The notes under the pieces are model-generated. The model searched no databases, had not been told where the DNA came from, and worked only from the letters and a program-made list of their open reading frames with translations. A program made the translations under genes and the position numbers. Below are positions 37,038-49,545 of a DNA stretch of 64,000 nt, in pieces. This DNA comes from Icerya purchasi. Taxonomy: Eukaryota; Arthropoda; Insecta; Hemiptera; Monophlebidae. The DNA is taken from assembly GCA_039619475.1 (NCBI GenBank), contig CM077115.1, forward strand, positions 403,034,557 through 403,098,556. The letters are read 5' to 3'. Numbering within the stretch: the stretch's first letter is position 1; each line of letters begins with the position of its first letter.

Positions 37038-38355
37038 GAAAACATTATTCTAATTAAAGTTATAATTTACAGACACTATTAATATTTTATTATGCAAAAC
37101 TGAAATGTCTAGGTGTCGTATTGTGTTATCATTTCACTTTTATTACACTTTGAAGTTTTGCTGTTATTTAATTTTTCAAAAAGTAGAAGGAATTTTAAAG
37201 AATAAATTTATTCGCATATTATACCATCATTAGAATTCAAAGTGGAAACATTTAAATTATTTTTATAAATCTAGTTATTTAAGCTGGCCATATCTGTTTT
37301 TGAAACATCAAGTTCGCCATTATGGCAAAATTGATCTTTCGCGATTTCTTCAATGCATTAAAAAACCTTTTAAACTAAGGTCAATAAGATAATGAAAATC
37401 GTAATATAACTCTCGACCTTCATTCGCAGAATGAGCACTACATTTTATGAATATTTTTCTGAATTGACTTGTTCAACAACATATTCGTGAGAACTATAAA
37501 CATTTTATCCAAACCTTCGTGTAGCGTAATGTTTCGAATGCGTCATCTGCGAAATATTTACATTTCTGTTTTCAAATCGTCATTTAAAACCACCGATTCA
37601 TTTTTTTTTCTCCATTATTTCGTTACGTCTTACAAATTTCCAATGTGACACTGCCTCTTGGACGAAATTTTTTATTTTTCAAAATACGCAATACTCCCGT
37701 TATATTGTACATTTAATGTATAAAATTAATAACACGCGAAGGAGACAAAAAGTGAATTAGAGAGTCTACCTACTTAATTACTTGCAAAAATAACTGAATA
37801 GCATTTAAACCGTCAATCTGTTATTATGTTTCATATGTGATTGAAAAATAGAACGACCGTTTAAAATCCGAATACGAAGTCTTCACTAATAGAGATGATT
37901 TCCAAAATTCCAACTTGATTAAGTATTTTAAATAGGGTCCAAGTTGATTGGAAATTTTAAATTGAAAATTTAAAGGATAACGACCATCGTCCAATATAAG
38001 CTACTTAATCGCTCAGTACTGCAAAGCAGCACAGATCGGAGCGTAATGGTACGGAAGTAATTGATTTTTGCGGCTTTACTGGCAGAAAATTTTAAATCAC
38101 ACCTATAAAATAAATACATCACCACCCTGATGATAATATCTTATAAAAAAGCTTTTCGATTTTAATGCAAAATTAAATCGCTACGTTTGTTTCTGTGTTA
38201 GTTTTCATAGCGTTATATAAAATGCAGATAGAACATTTACATAGTATGTTGGTTAATGTCACTGAAACATCGGGGTTATTATTAAATTCATTAATGTTGC
38301 ACCGTGTTCCTTAATGTAACGTATTTTAAGAATTTGCAAAAGAAAATTTCTAAGT
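33314..38355. other. Intergenic, no gene recognised
   Basis: AT-rich non-coding DNA downstream of MRPS9. ORFs at 35606-35803 and 36145-36420 have no family signature or splice context. Small AT microsatellites lie near 35133 and 36993. Confidence 0.5.
36993..37036. repeat. (TA)n microsatellite
   Basis: Pure TA run. Confidence 0.9.
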
Positions 38356-38730
38356 CATGGTGGCACTCAAATATAATTTTTAAATTCCCGGTTTTTCTGG
38401 ACCAAATCCTCCCGATTTCCTAATTACTAGAATTGTACAAAAAGAAGAATGGAATTTTTCTGTCACTACTGATAAGATTGAACCGCCGCAGTATATTTTA
38501 TATGAATAATACAGAACACTTCGTAGTTTATTGTCGAGTGTAAAGTACGTTTAAAAAAATGTATTCATTTTTCGCTTCGAATGATTTTTTCTTATTAAAA
38601 ATATCGTTTAGCTACTATTTTTACTTTTTTTCCCGGTTTTTAAAAAAAAAAAAATCCCCTGCTTTTTGCCGGTTTACAAAATTCCCGGCTTATTCTCGAT
38701 TTCCCGATTTTCCCAGTTGGGTGACTACCT
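38356..38730. mobile_element. Possible MITE with CCCGG-rich ends
   Basis: Both ends are rich in TTCCCGGTTTTT/ATTCCCGG-type strings. The left end GGTGGCACTC and the complement of the right end (GTAGTCACCC) are loosely inverted. No ORF. The boundaries and family are uncertain. Confidence 0.35.
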
Positions 38731-39779
38731 TATAAATGTCCTACCTCACATTATTATTTTAACGTAAAAGTATAAACAAAAAATTAATGTTCAATTTATG
38801 TTATGCCGATTATGTAAAATATATAAAAATCGATATGCTTAGTAAAAGAGTAATCACTTTATACAAAATATGTATTCAGTCCGAAATTAAATCATATTTA
38901 TTTGATATTTTATTTTAATAAATAATAAAAAAAAAATTGATGTTTGCTGAAAAGGTATTAAAATTTTTCACTAATCCCACTGCTGATTCGACAATTTTGT
39001 TTAAAATTTTAACATTGACGAAAATATTACAGTGACTGCTGCTGTAGCGGATAATGAAATCGCAGAAGTGTACAAGAAAGCATCAAAATGGACAGCAATG
39101 ACAAAGACAATAAAACAAACAAATAAGAGAGTGACAATATATATTAAAAAAAGGCGCCGACAGTTTTTCTATGTTAACAAAGATTTAGCGAGTTTTTGAT
39201 AACAATTTAGATCAATTGGAGCGATTAAGTCAGTAACAAAGTGCAAAAAAAATTACTGATTTTTTTCGGGGGAAAAAAAATCAAAAAACCAAACGTCAAT
39301 CCTAATAAGTAATTATAAGAGACATGTTTAAATTTTCTTTAAACTGTTTTATTACAAAACTATTATGTAATTATGTTCAATAAAGACAGTCACCACTACC
39401 AAATCTTAAGAACGCTCTCTGATGAGGGGTTGTTTCAGGAGCGAAAATGGTAGTAACCGAAGTTAGTCCACTGACTGTTGTTGCTATCGTTCTTTTAATT
39501 GAATTTGATGGTGTATCGGAAATCGGCTAAGGGAACTGGAACATTTAAAATTGGAAAGGTTATAGTACACCTTGTTTTGCGGTTTTGTCAGCCAGGTTAT
39601 TATCCGGTATGCCTTTGTGGCCGAGGATATCCATGCAAAGATCACATGCAAACACCGGTTTGAGAAGAGCAGCTGGGTAATATATATTTTTGGCGAGGGG
39701 GTGTTGTTGATTTGCCCATTGGTTTTGTAGACTCAATTATAAAAACATCCAGACAGTTCCACACCCGCCGTATAACTGG

Positions 39780-40010
39780 GAAAAAACGTCGTTTTTCACA
39801 TTCCTCTACGGCTGTAAAAGGTGTTTAGAGGCGGTTTTAAAACAGCTGTCAAAGAATGGCCTGGAGAAAGCCTTCAGAGAGCGACAGAAACGATGACATA
39901 AGCGCATTTTACTTGGAGAGGATTATGTTGGAAGGGAAAATGTCGACGTAAACCCAGAATAAAAAATAAATATTTTTTCGAAGCAAGTGACAGACTTTAT
40001 TGAACGCCCC
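39780..40010 (+). pseudogene. Possible mariner transposase C-terminal relic
   Basis: Degenerate frames give a C-terminal-like run, LLGEDYVGRENVDV, resembling the W-x-K-C-I...GDYxE end of mariner-type transposases, with a stop in the preceding codons. No TIRs were found and the assignment is weak. Confidence 0.3.
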
Positions 40011-40144
40011 TTGTATAATGCCAATTTTTAGGAAAGACTAATTTTAGGTTGTGAGATTTCTTTTAATACGAAACATATTCTTGATTTCTATATTTTCGTC
40101 TTAATCAATTTCAACTATGTATATTGTATAATTGGCAACATCGT

Positions 40145-40262
40145 TTTTTTCTTCTTCTTCTTATTTCTGGGTGAAATTGTAAGAAGTTTCAATGTTCGGC
40201 AGCGGGATTTTCTGCTCGAACGAAACGCCACTGCCCAACCAACTGCACTACAGTAGCTGGCT
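40145..40262 (-). mobile_element. Second tRNA-derived SINE (118 bp)
   Basis: On the minus strand the head has a clear A box (TAGTGCAGTTGG) and B box (CGTTCGAGCAG), followed by a short body and an AAGAAGAAGAAAAAAA tail. It is bounded by a perfect 8-bp duplication, plus-strand AACATCGT, at 40137-40144 and 40263-40270. The head differs from the tRNA-Glu SINE at 26098, so it is a separate family. Confidence 0.8.
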
Positions 40263-40339
40263 AACATCGTCCTTACGCCAAGGTTATGAAATGTATATTT
40301 TTTATTGGGAAAAAAAACAAAAAACGATTTCAAAATTTG

Positions 40340-40800
40340 CATTAAAAATTGAATAAAAATACATTAAAAAATAAAAAGTTATTTGATAAAAAATAATATA
40401 TTTCATAGTAATATACACCTTAACGGAGGCGATATTACGATTATTCTTAAACAACAGTAACCGTTGTTAGGGTCGGCATGAAATTCAAATTGCAACAAGA
40501 ATTAAAAACAATTTAATTAGCATGACAACACGTAATCACTTGTTTTTTATTCAGAAATATTGAACGTGACTCTTAACTATTGTTGCAACTTGAATGTCGT
40601 GTTGACTCCAATAAGGATTACTAATGTTAAAAAATAATCATAACAACCTCCCCCCGTGAATATAAGTTTATTATAAAATATATATATCATCTTCCATCAC
40701 GTAACTTTTATTTTATTTTGTAGTGCATTTTTATTAAAATTTTAGAGTAAATCTTGAACTTGTCTTTTTAACTATTTCACAATTTTTGATAGTAAATATT
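40340..40800. mobile_element. Relative of the 20268 foldback MITE
   Basis: The left part (ATAAAAATACATTAAAAAAT, AAGTTATTTGATA) and the right part (GTGCATTTTTATTAAAATTT, AAATCTTGAACTTG) correspond to the two arms of the MITE at 20268-20625, with more divergence and a longer centre. Confidence 0.55.
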
Positions 40801-43416
40801 TTTGGGCTATAGTAAACTATTCTCTACCATATAAAGTTATATTGGTTAAGAAATAATGTTTAAATTCAAATCTACATATTTGTATAAAGTAATATTAATA
40901 TTACAAGATCACTCGCAGTGCCATCGTCCGTTTAATTTTTAAATTTTCGGTGATCATATTTTCCTATATACTAATGAAAATTTTTTGGCCGATTTTTGTT
41001 ATATTAGTATATCTAAAGGGAGGCGACTTTTTAGGATTTCGTACACATATAATGTACGGACTCCTAATAAGATGGTTCAGAAGCGACTAAAATATTCAAT
41101 TAAAGTATGCAATAACTCACGAACGGTTTGACTTATAAACTACAAATTTGGAACATGAATTAAAATTAAAATTCTCTTTAAAACGATCTATAACTTTAAA
41201 CTAACCGATTACCCTGGACGGCAAAAAGTCCAAAAAACCATCAAGAATATGTAATACGGTATTTAAAACGACCTCAAAAAACACTTAAAAAATCATAACT
41301 TAATCCTTAAAATTTGACAGACAATTCTTCAATGATCGCAATCAAAGTATCAGTGTGTTTATCAATTAGACATTGAAAATTACAACAAAGAAACCTACTT
41401 TAACATTAAATGTTTACGCTTGCTTCGAGTGTGAATATGTTGTATCTTTATTTCCTTCTCTTCTTATCCATTAGCGGCACTTTGTCACACTTTTTGTTTT
41501 AAATTGCTCGTTGTTCAGATTATAATTTCATCTATACATCCAGAGGTTTTTCTTTTTCTATCATTTTATTTATTTTTACCTTTTCCGCAAGTTGCAGAAT
41601 TATTTCTGAATTTACTTGGACGCGCAACGATATTTATTACGACTTGATTTACATATATTGAAATTTCACACTAAACATTTATTATTAACAAAATAAAATA
41701 CGCTACGTTATACTCATCGACAGTGTATCATTCTATTAGTGAAAGAAGCTTTAGTATCAGTTTAGTAGTTCCAGAGTCTACTATCTTCTCTACATATAGG
41801 TAAACAAACAAACAAACAAATTTTACCTCTTTATAATATTACAGTATAGACGATGCAGTACCAATAAAAATTAAGAATTAAAAATGTTTTTAATTTTTTC
41901 GACAAATCCAATTAATAAGGATAATAATGACGCAGTCAATTAAAACAACTCATCTATAAGCATTACAGAAGAACTAATATATGATATTCGTAAAGGCTTG
42001 TTCGTCAGCCAGGTTCAAATGACAAAGTTAATCACTTAACATGGTTCATAATCGATTTTTAAGGGAAAATCGAAAAATTAGGGTCGGATTTAAGCGTAAT
42101 CACTGTTTCTACGGGCATATGTGATATTAGCATTTCTTAAATCCGAATAGAACATTCCCAGCTATCACATTGTATGCACCAGCATTACACTGTTTTCGTT
42201 GCCAAACCGCAATTCTAGGCTAAAAAATGGTTCATTTATTTGTTTTAATATACCTTTTTCGACACTAGTGTTTTTCTACAATCATTTATTCCGTGATTGT
42301 ACATGCTAAGTGGAAAATTATAGAGGATAAATACCTTAAAACTGACCCGACCTAGAGACACTCAAAATTTAGTACAGGTTCTCTGAATTAAAGGACGTCA
42401 AATGTTAGCAAAGTAGCGCTATCGGACAAGGGTACAATATTAAACTTCGCAAATTATTCAGAAAATATAAAATAAGGCCGCATTTTACACTCAAGTATAA
42501 ATATTACGATTTTTAGAAAAATCGAAGCTTCCAACAAGCCTTGTAGCTTTATTAAAGTGTATAAGCGTGATAAACAGTTCAATGATTTTCCCGTCACACG
42601 TTAAAAAAATAAATTCTGGACTTTTCAGTGCTGTAGGCAAATAACGAAATTAAATGAATTGTTTTGTTGACGAAATTACAAAATTAGAATTCAAGTTGAA
42701 AACATACAAGCAAGTTTACGAACAATTAAAAGTTCGATAATTTTAAAGAATAAAGAGGTGTATCATCGTAATCAACGATTGCACTAGCTGATGTATATAT
42801 ATATTCGTATATTTAATTCATTGCGTAATTGTATAAAAACAGTTTCCACCGTGCAAATCACGTCATTAATACAGCTCAACGCTTTTCATTCACCCGTTGA
42901 ATTATTCATACATGATGAGATCCTATCGGTTTTTCTGGTTTATCATCGTTAGAGAATATGAAATGTTTTATTTAGGAAATCGGATTTTTCTTATATTTAT
43001 AATGAGTTTATTTTTCGTCTGTATTTCGCCGCATTCGTATTATAATATTTATCGCGATAAATCGAATGTAAAAATTTAATAACTGGAGAGGATCCATTTG
43101 CATCGTTTATTCTACTGTTTGAACTACCCCTCATTAAGTAAACTTTACACTGTATTATAATTTTACAGCAAGCCTAAAAACAGCGTTGACTTTCATTTTA
43201 ATAACCGAAATTCTTAAAACTACCGATCCAATTACCGTCTAAAGCTTATCACTTTTGCCTGTAAAACAACGCTACTTTTATTTTTTGGTATTAAAAACAC
43301 GAAGAAATTCAAAGTCAAATAAGTTTCCGAGCAACGGCATAAGGAAATAAAGGAGCATGATTCATCCGCACCGAAGATTTTCATAAAATTCTGAAATAGA
43401 CTTAATTTTTGATCTT
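40801..43416. other. Intergenic, no gene recognised
   Basis: AT-rich; the ORF at 42897-43079 has no motif. Contains the short R4 repeat copy at 41915-42010. Confidence 0.5.
41915..42010 (+). repeat. Dispersed repeat family R4, copy D
   Basis: Shares ATGACGCAGTCAATTAAAAC with copy C, then CTATAAGCATTACAGAAGAA. Truncated after about 90 bp. Confidence 0.55.
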
Positions 43417-44243
43417 ACAAGGGGGGGTGCATCAAAAGTGTGGATCACCGATTGGTCAAACTTTTTCCAAATAACAGTATTCGGTAAAAACGAAAACGAA
43501 TTTCGTCGTTTTTTGCATTATTTCGTGAAATCCGAGGAAAGTGCGTCTAAAATTAGCGAGCTAACGTCCACATAATCAAAAAGCAACAAGAATTTTGTAA
43601 ATGCGCGCGCGCGCTCTAACCTACTACGAATTTTTACCAACTGGTCAAACAGTCAATAAGAAGTACTACTTAAAATGTAATTTAAAAATCAACGACCCGA
43701 ACCTTGGAAAAACAACTCTCGTGTGTTTTGCACTACTACAATCCACCGACACATGTTTGCTTATCCAACGGTTCGTGATAGCATAACACCACTGTAATGC
43801 CGCAATCACCCTATTCTCCAGACATGGCAGGCTTTTCCTATAACCCAAACTCCAGAAGGTACACTCAAAAAGAACAGCGTTTTTCAACAATAAATGAGAT
43901 AAAGGCGAAATTGCAGAGCGAGCTGAAAACCGTACCTAAAACGGGCATTCTAACAGTGTTTTCCAAACTCTGGAGTGTGGCGTAGGCTCATATCAAAGGA
44001 GACCTACTTTGAATAACTATGAAATAAACACTGAAGATTAGGTAAATACATTTTGAAAAAATTAAAAATTCTTACTTTTTGATCACACCTCGTATTAGTT
44101 CACTAACTATAGACACGCTTTTCCCGGGGTTTCACGGTCTGATGCAAAAAACGATGAAATTCATTTTCGTTTTTTACCGAATACTATCCACCGTCTAGAA
44201 AAAGTTGGACCAAATCGGCGTACTTACACTTCTACTTGTTAGT
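43417..44243 (+). mobile_element. Internally deleted mariner-like element
   Basis: The outer 90-100 bp at each side are inverted copies: AGTATTCGGTAAAAACGAAA and TTTTTTGCATTATTTCGTGA on the left match the complement of 44120-44235. The ends are near TTACAAG / CTTGTTA, compatible with the TA target of mariners. Inside, decayed frames encode the transposase second half: YYEFLPTGQTVNKKYYLKCN near 43620, MPQSPYSPDMAG at 43797 and INEIKAKLQSELKTVPKTG near 43890. The N-terminal DNA-binding part and the first catalytic Asp are deleted. Confidence 0.85.
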
Positions 44244-44699
44244 TAACATCCAACGAAATTTAGGTTTCAGTAAACTCGGTTAATTTTGTTCTTCTTAGCT
44301 TAAAATCTTCGCTATTCATGTGGTATTCCTATACACTGCAGTTAGTATCCATATTTTTACGTGTTCCAACTGTTTTGTCGATTTTTTTTTTAAATTAACA
44401 TTCCAACAGTGTACAGTTAAAATCCACCGTATAATATATAAAATCTGATAACTCTGAGTTCCAAAACAGTTTTTTATTCGGTTTTTAATTTTGTCTCTAT
44501 AATAAATTGCGCGATAAATACTTTCCTTTTCAAATTAAAAAATTTAGCTAATACCGTGTTATAATACCGAGTCGAAAAATTTAGAAAAAAAATCGATATT
44601 CAGCATTCATAAAGATTTTATGCTTCTCTAAGCACAAACCTCTTAGAACAGTTTCCACTTCAATAGGTCAATTTAAAGCAAAATCTGTTCACGTTGTAC
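44244..44699. other. Spacer between two element relics, nothing recognised
   Basis: AT-rich DNA with homopolymers; no ORF of note. Confidence 0.5.
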
Positions 44700-45245
44700 A
44701 TACGCTACGCCATGCGGATTTTCTATATTGAGCATATCTAGACAGTCAACCTATTATTACGCAGACTAACTCTACCAATTATCTTGAAGATGCGAGGCTA
44801 ACATAGGAAGAAACACATGTTAAAATAGAGTCCAAGAAAATTAAAAAGAAATTCACTAATCTATACTGGCTACCTGGATGATCATCACCACTACATACCG
44901 CCCTCCATAAACACCTACTTTACCAACAGATACTATAAAGTCGATCTGGATTTACGGCCTTCAATTTTAAGGATCCGCAAAAAAGTACAATCCTGACAAA
45001 ATTTAGGTGAGACAAAGTATGATCTTGCGCATTATTACTGATGCTTAACGATACTCATATAATGATAACATCGACAAAGAATTTGAAATGAAACTCACAA
45101 ATGAAGTTATTCGAGACTTCGCTGAACAACATGAGAAGAGGTTGTATCAACGCATCAACGTGGAAGCAATTTAACTTCTCGATACTGAACTAGATATTAG
45201 ATGTCTTTAATGTAGTAAACCCTAAAATTTGACTTGTAAATAAAT
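44700..45245 (+). mobile_element. Jockey-like LINE relic
   Basis: Broken plus-strand frames give FTNLYWLPG (compare the Jockey LYWLLGR motif), a KHLLYQQIL segment, and a C-terminal run ending NEVIRDFAEQHEKRLYQRIN, followed by a decayed LLDTELDIR-type end. Stops and frameshifts throughout; the RT palm is missing. Confidence 0.65.
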
Positions 45246-45423
45246 TATAATTACATTCAATATGAATCTTTACTAGTGGTAAATGACTCCCCACTCATAT
45301 CAATTAAGTAGATACGTTCGGTTTTAAGATTAAGTATGTTGTATGTTCATGGAGTTAATTATTTGAATAGTATATCTAAGAATGTAACTATCCAATAACT
45401 TCTCTGAATTATTAAAAAATATA

Positions 45424-45431
<8 letters not shown>

Positions 45432-45484
<53 letters not shown>
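45432..45484. repeat. (TA)n microsatellite
   Basis: Pure TA run directly after a short A-run. Confidence 0.95.
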
Positions 45485-45486
<2 letters not shown>

Positions 45487-45811
45487 CTGAAATTACATAT
45501 CGTTCGTCTCCCATGATTAATTACGGTAGGTAGAATTTTCAAAAACCTTGAAAAACTATCAGTGAACCAGTTAGGAGAATTTTTTTAGTTTTGAACTTAC
45601 AATATTTAAACCGTAAACGAAAGTTTATCATGTTTTTTATTATCCCCGATAATTTTAATTTTTCAGTTAAAATTTTATACCGTTTACTCCAGCATTGTCA
45701 ATTATTTATAAAGTTTTTCCAATTTTAAAATTAAATTTTTTCCCATTTAAATTTTATAATTTCTTTTTAATTCTCTTAATAGAAATTTATAAATTAATTT
45801 TTCACTAGTTA

Positions 45812-48296
45812 GGATGGGCAATAGTTTATTAATAATGGGAGACTGGAACAGTCAAGACGGCTCGAGATTGAAAGGTGAAAAAGGTACGTTGGGACAGTAT
45901 GGTTACGGCAAGCGAAACGCGAGAGGATGGAGGTTAATTCATTTTTGTCAACAATTTAATTTTTAAATATTTAATAGTCTTTTTAAAAAAAGGAAAGGTC
46001 GACGCTGGTCGTGGATTACACCAAACTTGGAGAATAAAGTATTAATAGACTATGTAATTACTCCGGTAGGTAATAACGGAATATCTAATTTCAAAGTCCA
46101 CGGTATGAAATATTTTAATTTTTATACGGACCACAGATTAATCACGGTCACAATAAGACTAGCTAAGAACCGAAACAAGTTGAGAAATAGAAATAACAAA
46201 CACAATAATCAGAATCCTACGATATTTAAAAACAAATTAGCGGAGCTACTTTTAAACAATAACCAGCTAGAGTTATACAATTATATCTCGAATTTAATAA
46301 CATTAGCTAAACTCCAATCTGGCCAAGTCCCCGTAGATAGCTCAAAAGACATTTCATTAAACGATAGTATAGCTAATTTACAGAAGCAGAGAGCAGCGTT
46401 AATGCGTATTAAATATAAAACAAGTAAGGACAAAATTTAATTAAATGTAATTTCCAAAGTGATAAGAAGGAAAATAAGAGAGAACAGAGAACTAAACAGA
46501 ACCAAAATAATAAGAGCTACAATGGAGAGTAGCAAAAATATAAGGAAAATTTAAAAACAGCTGAGGACGGGGATTCCATGGAACATATACTTCGAAAACG
46601 CAAAAGGACAAAAAATTTACGGCAGGAAAGAAATAAACGAGCTGGATAACCAACTACTATACTGAATTATACAAAGACGAAAACATAAATAAAAAGGCTA
46701 ATCATAGCTTCGAGGAGGTAAACTGGGGCCCGGGACCAGAATTTTTAGCTAAAGAAATAGAGGTCGTAGTAAAGGAACTAAGATCTAATAAAAGTCCAGG
46801 TCACGACGGAATAACAAACGAATAAATAAAACTGGGCGGGGAAATGTTAATAAAGTATTTAACATTACTATATAATAAAATTTTAAAATCAGGGACCATT
46901 CCAACAGAATGGAAATACTCAATAATATATAAGAAGGGTGACCGTCATAAAATCGGAAACTACCGTCCTATCACCCTAGGCCTGAGCATTTAAAAACTGC
47001 TTTCAAAATTATTAGAAAAAAGATTAAAACATTTTCTAGAAAGCCAACAACCAATAGAGCAGGCTGGTTTTAGGAAGACTTTTTCAACAATAGACCACTT
47101 GTACACTATAAATCGAATAATTTAAAAAAAGTAATGAATACCAAATTAATGTACATTTAGCCCTGATACGACTATAACAAAGCGTTTGACTCCATAAAAC
47201 ACGAATTTATCGTTAAAGCATTGTATAATCAGGGGGTCCCAGGAACTCTGATAAGGATAATTCAGGAATTATATAGAGGGCTAAAGGGACTGACAATAAC
47301 GGATAATACAGGTCGCTACTTTACTATTAATAAAGAGGTTAGGCAGGGGAACCCACTATCACCAATTTTATTTAATTGTGCACTGGAAAATATTTTTAGC
47401 AAGTTGGGATGGGACAAGGGTATAAACATTAATGGCACCAAACTATCAAACCTAAGATTTGCCAATGATATAATTCTTCTCGCTGCATCCTTAGAGGAAC
47501 TAAAAGAGATGTTACTGGAACTAGATGGTGTAGGGTCAGAAGCAGGACTGTCCATAAATAATAAGAAAACTAAGGTATTAACAAAAAACAAAGATCACCC
47601 CACAATGCAAATTAACAATACCCAATTGGAGGTAACAAACGAAGCGACGTATTTAGGCCAGGTGCTCCGTTCAATAACCATATGGAAAAAGAAATAAACT
47701 TAAGAATAACAAAGATATGGAATAAGTATTGGTCGCGTAAGTGTATATTCAGGGTCCTTTTAATAACACACAAAAAAGTCAGATTTTTAATATGTGCGGC
47801 TAACCTACGAGTCTTCAACCTGGTCATTGAATAGTCTAAGAACTAACAAGTTTAGAACAACACAGAATGCAATAGAAAGATCAATTCTTAAAGTCAGGAA
47901 AAAAAATCGAGTTAGATTAGAAAAAATTAAAAGCACCTTGAGTAAGAATGTAGACGTAGTAAGTCTTGTAAGGATTAGAAAGTGGGAATGGGCCGGTCGC
48001 GTAATAAGACTAAAAGACAACCGCTGGACTTATAGGGTCGCTTTTTGGTATCTGTCGCATCATAAGCGTAAAGCGGGACACCAAAAGTGTAGGTGGAAAG
48101 ACGACTTAAACAAATTTCTAAACTATAAACACTTTGAAAAAATAGCGATAGATAGAACGGAATGGGAACAGTTAAAGGAAACCCCTTTGCTCTTTACGGG
48201 CTGAGGAAATTTAATTTATAAGATAGTGGTATCATTTGGTTTAAATTTTTGATTGAATGTTTGTTTCCTCAATAAAGGTATTTTGATTTTGATTTG
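45812..48296 (+). mobile_element. RTE-like non-LTR retrotransposon, 5'-truncated and dead
   Basis: The endonuclease half is seen as LLIMGDWNSQDG and YGKRNARGWRLIHFCQQF at 45812-45960 and IDYVITP...YTDHRLITV at 46045-46150. The reverse transcriptase follows: RSNKSPGHDGI near 46780, a decayed YNKAFDSI near 47180, and VRQGNPLSPILFNCALEN at 47340. The active site reads FANDI instead of F/Y-A-D-D. The C-terminal end has the W-AGRVIRLKDNRWTYRV and RWKDD motifs (47970-48110) typical of RTE-type elements. The 3' end is a TTTTGATTTTGATTT repeat (about 48280-48296), as in RTE. At least seven stops or frame breaks make it non-functional. Confidence 0.88.
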
Positions 48297-49545
48297 TACC
48301 ATTTTGAAGGCTAATACAAGTTCCTAACAAAAAACAGAAATTAGATAATTTGCGTTCAGATCAAAAAAATAATAAAACGCTGCTCGAAAAAAATTACATT
48401 TTAAAATTACTTCTCTCTGTTTAAAGAAAAATGTTTTAGTGAATTTTGAAAATCTTAAAATGTACATTTTAATAAGAATAACAAATATAACCACGATGTA
48501 AAATTATTTAAAAAAAAAAAAAAACAAACAGAAAAAATAATTTAAATCAACGCTGTTTAGATTTAAATGCTCAAAATGTTCATTAAAATTATCATTGCTC
48601 GCCTCCCTTTTTTCAACGTTTCAGAAAATTTTACTCATTTTTTTTAAAGAATATTCGGAAAATAATTTTTCACGTTGATCAATTACCACCATGTAAGAAA
48701 TCCGTCCCTTTCCAGCTCGTAAGAAGATAAATCTTTCCAACACAGAAGATCTCATAGCCAAAAGCATATTCTAATTAGAGTAGCAGTTGTAATTGTCAAA
48801 AAATGGACAGAAATATTAAAAATAGTACAACACTTCTTCCTCCCGTCAAAAAAATACAAAATCTCTATTTTTATCCATAAACTCGAAAATAATAGTCAAA
48901 CATTCTGTTTTTATTTATTTTTTTTTTTTAATGTCGCGTCGTTTAAACGTGTGTTACTTAGCGTGCCGTATTTTAATGTGACACAAGAAGAACAGAATAA
49001 AAAAATGTTGTCGGATTAAGATGAATAATAAATACCGACTTTCAGAAATATATGTTAAATAATTATAATTTCATTCCGACATGTTTCTGGAACACAGTCC
49101 CATGATCATAATTGTAGAATGCTACATTTAAATTACAATGTATGTAATATTATTGTTTAACTTAATTAACAATTATCAAAAATAATTAAAACGCACAATA
49201 TTTTAAATATCATTAGATATTTTATGGCATCGGTTTTGCAATAGATAAATTCATTTTCTAGCATGCATTTCTTTTTTTCGAGTTTCAACTAAATAAAATA
49301 CGGTACACACTTACCAGAGTTTAAATGCATAACTGACCAGCATAGATGGTTCCAAATGAATGTAAGAATTTTCAATAACGTCTTCAAATCTGTATAAACA
49401 TATGCCAATTAATTAAGTTATTTTGAAATTGCGCGCAAAATTCTCCAAACGTAACAAATTAAACGATAAATACAGTGAAATAAGATGATACTAAGATAAT
49501 TCTTATATAACATTAATACCTTAGAATAGGCACGAAAATCACAAA
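48297..49545. other. Intergenic, no gene recognised
   Basis: AT-rich spacer between two oppositely oriented LINE copies. No ORF of note. Confidence 0.5.
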
